Source of the DNA: Nonomuraea sp. SBT364
GTDB taxonomy: Bacteria; Actinomycetota; Actinomycetes; Streptosporangiales; Streptosporangiaceae
Reading direction: 5' to 3'
DNA length: 50,775 nt
Assembly: GCF_001083785.1 (NCBI RefSeq)
Contig: NZ_LAVL01000052.1
Span: 1-50,775, forward strand
How positions within the stretch are numbered: position 1 is the stretch's first letter; every line of letters begins with the position of its first letter. A program made the translations under genes and the position numbers. Of the stretch, positions 8,353-15,333 are shown piece after piece. The notes beneath the pieces were generated by a model, which worked only from the letters and a program-made list of their open reading frames with translations, was not told where the DNA came from and searched no databases.

Positions 8353-9333
8353 ATGGGCTGGACGCTCGCCTTCGCCGTGGTGGCCGCGCTGTTCGTGCTG
8401 ATCAGCGGGGCTAACGACGGGGCCACGCTGATCGGGCTGGGGATGCGGTTCCCGAAGACGCCGGGCTGGGTGGTGGCCGCGTTACCCGTGGCGCTGCTGT
8501 TCGCCGGCCCGTACGTGCTCGGCGTCGCCGTGGCCGGGACGTTCACCGAAGGGCTGGCCGGGCGGGGCGGGCGCGGCGGCGCGGCCGCGTTCCTGGCGGG
8601 CGTGGTGATCGCGGTCGTGGTGGTGGCGGTGCTGACCGGCAGGGGACTGCCGACCAGCCTGACGCTCGCGGTGGTCGGCGGCATCGCCGGCGCCGGGCTC
8701 GGCGCGGGCCTGCCGGTGCCGTGGACGAGCCTGGTCACCGTGCTCGCCGTCGGCGCCTGCGCGCCGCTCGCCGGGCTGGCCCTGGGCTACCTGCTGGGGA
8801 CGGCGGCGCGCCGGGTGCCGTCCACCAGCTGGATGCCCAAGCTCGTGCTCGCCGCCCATCTGCTCGCCTACGCGGCCCAGTGCACCGCGTACGCGGTCAA
8901 CGACGGCCAGAAGATGATCGCGGTCGTGAGCGTCGCGGTGGACGTGAGCCGGCACGGGCCCGGCCGCGTCGGGCCCGTCGACGTCGCCCCCGGCTGGATG
9001 GCGGCGCTGGCGGTGCTGTTCCTGGCCGGCGCGCTGACCGGCCTGGCGCCCGTGGCCGAGCGGCTCAGCCGGGGCCTGGTCCTCACCCGGCCGCTGCACG
9101 TGGTCTCGGCCGAGACGGCGGCCACCGGCGCCGTCCTCGGCAGCTCGGTCCTGGGCAGCCCGGTGAGCATGACGCAGTCCGTCACGGCCGGCGTCGTCGG
9201 CGTGGTGGCGAGCGAGGGAAGCAGGAGGGTGCGATGGCAGGGAGTGCTGAACCTGGGCACGGCATGGCTGGTCACCCTGCCCTCGTCGCTGGCGCTGGGC
9301 TGCCTGGCCGGCCTCGGGCTGAGGCTGCTGTGA
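8353..9333 (+). CDS. pit: Inorganic phosphate transporter, Pit family
   Basis: A 326-residue integral membrane carrier of the Pit family, which moves metal-phosphate complexes in symport with protons and can run in both directions. Both family repeats are visible: GANDGATL (19-26) and AVNDGQKM (181-188), each followed by a hydrophobic bundle. About ten membrane segments are expected. The ATG at 8353 has a weak ribosome site but its A overlaps the TGA of an 11-codon mini-ORF that starts in the aldolase stop, so translation may be coupled. The stop overlaps the DUF47 gene start (GTGA). In this operon, which imports and dephosphorylates phospho-compounds, it may release surplus phosphate or take up phosphate left outside by the phytase. 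Confidence 0.87.
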   Translation: MGWTLAFAVVAALFVLISGANDGATLIGLGMRFPKTPGWVVAALPVALLFAGPYVLGVAVAGTFTEGLAGRGGRGGAAAFLAGVVIAVVVVAVLTGRGLPTSLTLAVVGGIAGAGLGAGLPVPWTSLVTVLAVGACAPLAGLALGYLLGTAARRVPSTSWMPKLVLAAHLLAYAAQCTAYAVNDGQKMIAVVSVAVDVSRHGPGRVGPVDVAPGWMAALAVLFLAGALTGLAPVAERLSRGLVLTRPLHVVSAETAATGAVLGSSVLGSPVSMTQSVTAGVVGVVASEGSRRVRWQGVLNLGTAWLVTLPSSLALGCLAGLGLRLL

Positions 9334-9989
9334 GCGGCCGGGGCGGCCCCGCCCGCCGGATCGCCAGGGCCTGGGACGAGCTGCGCGGCCGGTCGGGACG
9401 GCGGGTGATCGACCTGATCCGCGGCCAGGTCGCCGTCGCCAGGACGGGCGCCGAGCTGGCCTGCTCGGCGGCCGCCGACACCCTGGGACGCCAGGACGCG
9501 CGCGCCCGGATGGCCGAGATCGAGCACGAGGGCGACGCCGCGCGGGCCGAGCTCGTCCGGGCGCTGAAACGGGTGCTGACCACGCCCATCGACCGGGAGG
9601 ACCTCTTCCGGCTCTCCCGCTCCGTCGACGACGTCCTCGACCAGCTTCGCGACTTCGTGCGCGAGGCCGACCTGTTCGGGCCGGCCGACCTCGCCTTCGC
9701 CGTCGAGCCGCTGGAGGCCGTGGCCGACGGCCTGGACGAGCTGGACCGGGCCCTGCTGAAGATCACCGGCGACCCCGGCTCGGTCACCGTCGCCGTGCTC
9801 GCCACCCGCAAGTCCCGCAGCCGGGTCCGCCAGCTCTACCAGGCCCGGCTCACCGAGCTGTTCGCCGGGCCGCTGGAGATGAGCACCCTGCGCGAACGCG
9901 AGCTGCTGTCGCGCCTGGACGCCGTGGGCAGACGGCTCGGGGAGGCCGCCGACGCGCTCGCCGACGCGATGCTCAAACGAAGCCACTGA
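9330..9989 (+). CDS. DUF47/PhoU-like Pit accessory protein
   Basis: A 219-residue all-helical cytoplasmic protein of the DUF47 (TIGR00153, PhoU-like) family. These genes habitually sit next to pit and are thought to regulate carrier activity. The pattern of long amphipathic helices, with repeated acidic patches such as EIEHEGDAARAELVRAL and DREDLFRLSRSVDDVLDQL, is characteristic. The GTG at 9330 overlaps the pit stop by 4 bases, which fixes the start. The next gene follows after 26 bases. Confidence 0.85.
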   Translation: MSGRGGPARRIARAWDELRGRSGRRVIDLIRGQVAVARTGAELACSAAADTLGRQDARARMAEIEHEGDAARAELVRALKRVLTTPIDREDLFRLSRSVDDVLDQLRDFVREADLFGPADLAFAVEPLEAVADGLDELDRALLKITGDPGSVTVAVLATRKSRSRVRQLYQARLTELFAGPLEMSTLRERELLSRLDAVGRRLGEAADALADAMLKRSH

Positions 9990-10015
9990 AATCCGTCACC
10001 CCCCGAAGGAATCCC

Positions 10016-11842
10016 ATGGCTGTCGTGACCAAGACCGAGCCGCCGCCCCGCCCGCCGAGACGGCGCAGACTGCGCTACCGCCTCCAGGTCATGCGGCACG
10101 ATCCGACCGCCGCGCTCGGCCTGATCCTCGTCGTCCTGCTCGCCTATCTCGTCGTGGCTCCGCTGGTCGCCGTGCTGTCCGACGCCGTACGCCTGCAGTA
10201 CGGCGACGACGTGCACACCGGGCAGCAGCCGGGCGAGTGGACCGGCTACTACCTGTGGCGGGTCTTCCGCTCCCGGATCAGCACCCTGTTGTTCTGGGAG
10301 CCGCTGCTCAACACGCTGGTCGTCGCCGTCGGCACCACGGCGTTCGCCCTGGTGCTCGGCGGCGGCATGGCCTGGCTGGTGAGCCGGACCAACGTGCCGG
10401 GGCGCCGCTGGCTGGCCGGGGCGCTGGTGGTCCCGTACATGCTGCCGTCGTGGACGTTCTCGCTGGCGTGGCTGTCGCTGTTCAAGAACGAGCGGGCCGG
10501 CGGGCAGATCGGGTTCCTCCAGGCGCACGGCATCCGCACGCCCGACTGGCTCGCCTACGGCGCGCTCCCGATCATCATCACGCTGGGCCTGCACTACTAC
10601 CCGTTCGTGCTGCTCCTCGTCGGCAACGCGCTGCGGCGCATCGACGCGCAACTGGAGGACTCCGCGCGGATCCTGGGCGCGCCGAGGCGCACCGTCGTGC
10701 GGCGGATCGTGGTCCCGCTGATGCTGCCGGCCCTGTCGTCGGCCGTGCTGCTCGTCGTCGGGCGGGTGCTCGGCACGTTCGGCACGCCCTACGTCCTCGG
10801 CCTGCCGGTCGACTACCGGGTGCTGTCCACCGGGCTCTTCCAGTCGATCAGGGACCGCAGCACCGGCGTGGCCTCCGTGCTCGCCACCGTCATCGTGATC
10901 ATCGGCGTGCTGATCGTCTTCACCGACATGCGGCTGATGCGCGAGCAGCGCCGGTTCGTCACCGTGGGCGGCAAGGGCGCGATGGACCGGCCGGCCGACC
11001 TGCGCCGCTGGCGCCGGCCCGCCTGCGCGCTCGGGCTGCTGGTCTTCGCCGTGAGCGTGCTGGTCCCGGTGCTCACGCTGCTGCTGTCCACCGTCACCCG
11101 CACCCCGCTGGACCTGTCGACCTTCACCCTCGACTACTGGATCGCCGAACGGCTGCCCGGCGCGGTCGGCTTCCCGCACGGCGTGCTGCGCGGCTCCGAG
11201 CTGTGGGAGGCGGCCTGGAACTCGCTGCGCATCGTCGGCCTGGCCGCGCTCATCTGCGCGATCCTCGGCCTGCTGATCGGCTACGTCGTGGTGCGGGGGA
11301 CCGCACCGCGCATCGCCGGTTTCCTGCGCCAGGTGTCCTTCCTGCCCTACCTCATCCCCGGCATCGCCTTCGCCGCCGCGTCGCTGTCGCTGTTCGCCGT
11401 CGCGCGGGGGCCCGTCCCGGCGCTGTACGGCACCACGTTCCTGCTGGTCCTGGTCATGGCCGTCACGCACCTGCCGTACAGCTCACGCTCGGGCATCGCG
11501 GCGATGATCCAGCTCGGCAGGGAGCCGGAGGAGGCCGCGCAGATCGCCGGCGCCTCCTGGTGGCAGCGGATGCGCCGCATCATCTTCCCCATCCAGAAGG
11601 GCGCCCTCGTCACCGGGATCGTGCTGCCCTTCATCTCCGGCCTCAAGGAGCTCAGCATCGTCATCATGCTGACCACCACGGGGACCCAGCTCCTCACGAC
11701 GCTCTCGATCGGCCTGGTCGACTACGGCTACACCCAGCTCGCCAACGCCGTCGTCCTCATGATCGCGTTGCTCTCCTTCACCATGACATCCCTGACGCAG
11801 CGGCTGACCAAGAGCAGCCTGGCGTCCGGCCTAGGAGGATAG
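10016..11842 (+). CDS. Two-domain ABC permease (AfuB/FbpB-type)
   Basis: A 608-residue protein containing two tandem binding-protein-dependent permease domains, about 12 membrane segments in all. Each half carries an EAA loop for the ATPase: EDSARILGAPRRTVVRRIVVP in the first and EEAAQIAGASWWQRMRRIIFP in the second. This fused form is typical of importers paired with ferric/phospho-sugar-type binding proteins, including AfuABC. A basic N-terminus (residues 1-25) is cytoplasmic. It lies 26 bases after the DUF47 gene and directly abuts the ATPase gene, whose ribosome site is inside its last codons. The divergent lipoprotein at 6028-7197 is the natural partner. Confidence 0.88.
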   Translation: MAVVTKTEPPPRPPRRRRLRYRLQVMRHDPTAALGLILVVLLAYLVVAPLVAVLSDAVRLQYGDDVHTGQQPGEWTGYYLWRVFRSRISTLLFWEPLLNTLVVAVGTTAFALVLGGGMAWLVSRTNVPGRRWLAGALVVPYMLPSWTFSLAWLSLFKNERAGGQIGFLQAHGIRTPDWLAYGALPIIITLGLHYYPFVLLLVGNALRRIDAQLEDSARILGAPRRTVVRRIVVPLMLPALSSAVLLVVGRVLGTFGTPYVLGLPVDYRVLSTGLFQSIRDRSTGVASVLATVIVIIGVLIVFTDMRLMREQRRFVTVGGKGAMDRPADLRRWRRPACALGLLVFAVSVLVPVLTLLLSTVTRTPLDLSTFTLDYWIAERLPGAVGFPHGVLRGSELWEAAWNSLRIVGLAALICAILGLLIGYVVVRGTAPRIAGFLRQVSFLPYLIPGIAFAAASLSLFAVARGPVPALYGTTFLLVLVMAVTHLPYSSRSGIAAMIQLGREPEEAAQIAGASWWQRMRRIIFPIQKGALVTGIVLPFISGLKELSIVIMLTTTGTQLLTTLSIGLVDYGYTQLANAVVLMIALLSFTMTSLTQRLTKSSLASGLGG

Positions 11843-12940
11843 ATGCCGAACATCACCCTGAGCGGAGTCTCCAAGAGCTACGGAGGCGGCGACCACGCGG
11901 TCAGGAACCTCGACCTGGTCGTCCCCGACGGCGCCTTCATGTGCCTGCTCGGCCCCTCCGGCTGCGGCAAGACCACCACGCTCCGCATGATCGCCGGGCT
12001 GGAACAGCCCACCACGGGCACCATCGCCGTCGGCGGCCGGACGCTCGACTCCGTCGAGCAGGGCATCTACGTCCCCCCGGAGAAACGGGCCATGGGCCTG
12101 GTGTTCCAGAACTACGCGCTCTGGCCGCACCTGTCGGTGCGCGAGAACGTCGAGTTCGGCCTGCGCATGCGCAAGGTGCCCGGCCCGGAGCGGCGCTCAC
12201 GGGCCGCCGAGGCGCTGAAGATGGTGCACGTCGAGACCGCCATGGACCGATACCCCTCGCAGCTGTCCGGCGGCCAGCAGCAGCGCGTCGCGCTGGCCAG
12301 GATGCTCGCCGTCAACCCCGCCGTGCTGCTGCTCGACGAGCCGCTGTCCAACCTCGACGCCCGCCTGCGCCTGGAGATGCGCGCCGAGCTCAAACGCATC
12401 CACGAGGAGTCCGGCGCCACCATCGTCTTCGTCACCCACGACCAGCTCGAAGCCCTCACCATGGCCACGGACGTCGCGGTCATGAGCGACGGCGAGCTGC
12501 AGCAACTGGCCGCCCCGATGGAGATGTACGCCAGGCCCGCCAACCGGTTCGTCGCCGAGTTCGTCGGCAGCCCGCCGATGGCCATCGTGGACGCCGGCCC
12601 CGCCCCCGCCGGCCTGGCCGCCTCCCTGCTGCGCTTCGTCCGGTCCCGCGACACGCGCGCCGTCCCCGCCGCCGTCGGCATCCGCCCCGAGGCGCTGCGC
12701 CTGGGCGCGCCGCCCGGCTCGGCGTGGAGCGAGGAGGCCCTGGTCGAGGCCGTCCTCCCGGCCGGCTCCTCCTGGACGGTACGGCTGCGCGTCCTGGACA
12801 CCGAGCTGTACGCGCTGTCGTACACGCCCGTCCGGGCCGCCCCTGGCGACGTGATCACCTGCTGGGCCGAGCAGTTGCACCTGTTCGACGCGGACGGCTC
12901 CCGGATCTCCTCCTGGGACCGGTCGGAGGTCAGCGCGTGA
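11843..12940 (+). CDS. ABC importer ATP-binding protein (AfuC/FbpC-type)
   Basis: A 365-residue ATPase that energises the permease encoded just before it. Walker A is GPSGCGKTT (37-45), the signature is LSGGQQQRVALAR, and Walker B is VLLLDEPLSNLD. The D-loop and a switch histidine (FVTHDQ) are intact. The C-terminal 120 residues form a TOBE-like regulatory domain, as in the MalK/FbpC group. The ATG follows the permease stop with no gap and uses GGAGG inside it. The stop overlaps the next gene by a GTGA, so import and processing enzymes are made from one message. Confidence 0.92.
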   Translation: MPNITLSGVSKSYGGGDHAVRNLDLVVPDGAFMCLLGPSGCGKTTTLRMIAGLEQPTTGTIAVGGRTLDSVEQGIYVPPEKRAMGLVFQNYALWPHLSVRENVEFGLRMRKVPGPERRSRAAEALKMVHVETAMDRYPSQLSGGQQQRVALARMLAVNPAVLLLDEPLSNLDARLRLEMRAELKRIHEESGATIVFVTHDQLEALTMATDVAVMSDGELQQLAAPMEMYARPANRFVAEFVGSPPMAIVDAGPAPAGLAASLLRFVRSRDTRAVPAAVGIRPEALRLGAPPGSAWSEEALVEAVLPAGSSWTVRLRVLDTELYALSYTPVRAAPGDVITCWAEQLHLFDADGSRISSWDRSEVSA

Positions 12941-13701
12941 TCCGGCCGAAGGCGCTGCTCCTGGACTTCGGCGGTGTCCTCGTCGACACGAGCGAACGCC
13001 CCGCCTGGGCCGCCGAGCTGGCCCTGGAGGTGCACGCGCTGCTCGCCGGGGCGGGCTTCGACGGCCTCACCGCCGACGACGTCGAGACCGACATCCGGGC
13101 CGGCGCGCGGGCCGACTCGTACTGGAAGGACTCCACCTCCCGGCAGTTCGCCCCCGAGGAGATGACGCACCGCCGGTTCTGGGCCGAGTTCGTCGCCACC
13201 GACTGGCCGGAGCAGGCGCGCACGCTGGTCACCATCGAGGCGACGCCGCTGTGCCGGCGCATGGGCGAGCTGCGCAGGGACCGCGAGCTGCGCCCGGGGA
13301 CGGAACGGCTGCTGACCGCCTGCCGCGAGCGCGGTGTCCGGGCGGCGGTCGTCAGCAACGCCCTGTGCGGCGCCGTGCACCGTGACCACCTCGCCGCCAC
13401 CGGCCTGGACCGCCTGCTGGCGGCGCAGGTCTACAGCGACGAGGCCGGCGTGCGCAAGCCGAACCCCGAGATGATCTGGATCGCCTGCCGGGCCCTCGGG
13501 GTGGACCCCGCCGACGCCTGGTACGTGGGCGACAACTACGACAGGGACGTGCTCTGCGGCGCGCGGGCCGGGGCGGGCGCCACCGTCCTGATGGTCTCCG
13601 GGAGCACCGGCGAGGTCCCGTACCGGGTCCGGCAGAGCCCGCACGCCACCGTCGACGACCCGAGCGCCCTGCTGAAACTGCTGGAGGAGACATGGACCTG
13701 A
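12937..13701 (+). CDS. HAD-superfamily hydrolase (HAD-IA type)
   Basis: A 254-residue member of the haloacid dehalogenase superfamily. The nucleophile Asp10 lies in LLLDFGGVLVD, motif III is the Lys of VRKPNPEMIW, and motif IV is YVGDNYDRDV. A helical cap domain is expected at about 20-100. Motif I has Gly at the +2 position, where classical phosphatases have the acid/base Asp, a form shared with dehalogenases and some phosphatase relatives. GTG at 12937 overlaps the ATPase stop. Given the operon it may act on an imported phosphate ester, but the reaction cannot be named. Confidence 0.78.
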   Translation: MIRPKALLLDFGGVLVDTSERPAWAAELALEVHALLAGAGFDGLTADDVETDIRAGARADSYWKDSTSRQFAPEEMTHRRFWAEFVATDWPEQARTLVTIEATPLCRRMGELRRDRELRPGTERLLTACRERGVRAAVVSNALCGAVHRDHLAATGLDRLLAAQVYSDEAGVRKPNPEMIWIACRALGVDPADAWYVGDNYDRDVLCGARAGAGATVLMVSGSTGEVPYRVRQSPHATVDDPSALLKLLEETWT

Positions 13702-14495
13702 ACACCTCGCGCGAGCTGACCGCCATCGCGTCCGAGGCGGCCCGGGCCGTCGGCGACCGGCTCCGCGGCGCCTTCCGCTCCAGGCCGCAGGTCCGCACCA
13801 AACGTGACTTCCACGACCCGGTGACCGAGCACGACAAGGCGGCCGAGGACCACATCCGCGACGTCCTGGCCCGCCGCTGCCCCGACAGCGTCGTGGTCGG
13901 GGAGGAGGGCGGCACCCACGGGGAGGGCGCGGTGAGCTGGTACGTCGACCCCATCGACGGCACCGCGAACTTCGCCGCCGGCCTGCCGTTCTTCTGCACC
14001 TCCATCGCGGCGGCCGTGGACGGCGAGGTGGTCGCCGGGGTGGTCTACGATCCCGTGCGCGACGACGAGTTCGCCGCCTGGCTCGGCGGGGCGACGTGCA
14101 ACGGCACGCCGATCCGCAGCGCCGGCGCCCGCACCGACCGGGAGGCGATGCTGCTGTCGAGCTATCCCACACCCCGGGACCTGGACAGGGACGGCGACGC
14201 GGCGCTGGACCGCCTGGCCAGGATGACCCGCGCGTTCGCCGCAGTCCGCCGGCCCGGCAGCGCCGCGCTGAAGCTCGCGCACGTCGCCGCCGGGTGGTCC
14301 GACGTCGCCTACGGCACGCACGTCAACGCCTGGGACGTGGCGGCCGGATCCCTGCTGGTCAGGCAGGCCGGCGGCGTCTACCTCCCGCTGTCCGGCAGCG
14401 TCTTCGCGCCCGGCGGCTACCTCGCCTGCGTCGGCGGGTTCGACCTCGGCGCCTCCGTCATGGCCGAGGTCGCGGCGGCTGCGAGCACGTCGTGA
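13692..14495 (+). CDS. Inositol monophosphatase family phosphatase
   Basis: A 267-residue enzyme of the inositol monophosphatase (IMPase/SuhB/HisN) family, which hydrolyses small phosphate monoesters with magnesium. All metal ligands are visible: GEEGG (Glu71-Glu72), DPIDGTANF (86-94) and NAWDVAAG in the last third. The ATG at 13692 overlaps the preceding gene by 10 bases with a GGAGGA ribosome site. In a locus that begins with a phytase and an importer, cleavage of inositol or sugar monophosphates inside the cell is the most economical role. Histidinol-phosphatase or FBPase-type activity cannot be excluded from sequence alone. Confidence 0.85.
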   Translation: MDLNTSRELTAIASEAARAVGDRLRGAFRSRPQVRTKRDFHDPVTEHDKAAEDHIRDVLARRCPDSVVVGEEGGTHGEGAVSWYVDPIDGTANFAAGLPFFCTSIAAAVDGEVVAGVVYDPVRDDEFAAWLGGATCNGTPIRSAGARTDREAMLLSSYPTPRDLDRDGDAALDRLARMTRAFAAVRRPGSAALKLAHVAAGWSDVAYGTHVNAWDVAAGSLLVRQAGGVYLPLSGSVFAPGGYLACVGGFDLGASVMAEVAAAASTS

Positions 14496-15277
14496 TCCGC
14501 TGGATCGTGACCGACCTGGACGGCACGCTCGTGGGACGGGACCTGGCCATGGTGCCCACCGGCCGGGAGGCGCTGCGCCGCTTCCGCGCGGCCGGGGGCG
14601 AGGTCGTCCTGGCCACCGGGCGGATGGAACGATCGGCCCGCCGCTACTACGACGAGCTGGGCCTGGACGGGCCGGCCATCCTCTACAACGGCGCCAGAAC
14701 CGTCAACCTGACCACCGGCGCCGTCCTGCGGTCGCGCCACCTGCCGGCGACGGCCTGGAAGACGCTGCTCGCCCTGTTCGGCGAGCTCCCGGCGGGCGTC
14801 CACCCGGTGGCGTTCAGCGGCGGGCAGGCGCTGACCCCGCAGGACGCGCCCGCGCTGCGGGACTACGCCCGGCGGGACGGGATCACTCTGCGCGACCCCG
14901 GCGACTGGACGGCGCTGCCGCCCGGCGCGATCACCAAGTGCATGCTGATCGGCGATCCGCTCCCGCGCCTGGACATCCCGGGCACGGTCACGGTCCGGTC
15001 CGAGGCGACGTACCTGGAGGTGCTGCCGGAAGGGGCGACCAAGGGGAACGCGCTGCGCGAGCTCGCCGCCGCCCGGGGCGTGCCGCTCGGGCAGATCGCG
15101 GCCATCGGCGACAACCCCAACGACCTCGACATGATCGCGGCGGCCGGCGTGGGGATCGCCGTCGGCGACGGCCACCCGGACGTCCGGGCCGCCGCCGACG
15201 TCGTGGCCGCGGCCTGCGCGGACGGCGCGGTCGCCGGGGCCGTGGAACTGGCGTTCCGGTCCAACGGCTGGTCCTGA
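14492..15277 (+). CDS. Cof-type HAD phosphatase
   Basis: A 261-residue HAD-IIB (Cof-like) phosphatase. Motif I is VTDLDGTLV with both catalytic aspartates, motif II is LATGR, motif III is the Lys in EGATKGNAL, and motif IV is AIGDNPNDLDMI. A C2-type cap lies between about residues 85 and 190. Relatives dephosphorylate sugar phosphates and phosphorylated cofactors. GTG at 14492 overlaps the IMPase stop by 4 bases, and a strong terminator follows, so this is the last gene of the operon. It is the third phosphatase-fold enzyme in a row, which suggests stepwise or broad-range dephosphorylation of the imported compound. Confidence 0.85.
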   Translation: MIRWIVTDLDGTLVGRDLAMVPTGREALRRFRAAGGEVVLATGRMERSARRYYDELGLDGPAILYNGARTVNLTTGAVLRSRHLPATAWKTLLALFGELPAGVHPVAFSGGQALTPQDAPALRDYARRDGITLRDPGDWTALPPGAITKCMLIGDPLPRLDIPGTVTVRSEATYLEVLPEGATKGNALRELAAARGVPLGQIAAIGDNPNDLDMIAAAGVGIAVGDGHPDVRAAADVVAAACADGAVAGAVELAFRSNGWS

Positions 15278-15285
15278 CCCGGACC

Positions 15286-15320
15286 GGCCCACCCCCACCG
15301 GCGAGGCGCGGGGGTGGGCC
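15286..15320. terminator. Strong bidirectional terminator
   Basis: Arms GGCCCACCCCC (15286-15296) and GGGGGTGGGCC (15310-15320) are perfectly complementary with a 13-base loop. It separates the end of the rightward phosphatase operon from the end of the leftward esterase gene. Confidence 0.75.
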
Positions 15321-15333
15321 GGGGGATCGCCCG

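Noticed and set aside
7434..8738. Long open frame on the minus strand across the aldolase and pit genes
   Set aside because: The translation is low-complexity, rich in Arg, Pro, Gly and Gln, with no domain; it is the antisense shadow of GC-rich coding DNA.
10237..12936. Open plus-strand frame continuous with the HAD gene
   Set aside because: It is an off-frame reading of the permease and ATPase genes, with Arg-rich nonsense; only the part from 12937 has HAD motifs.
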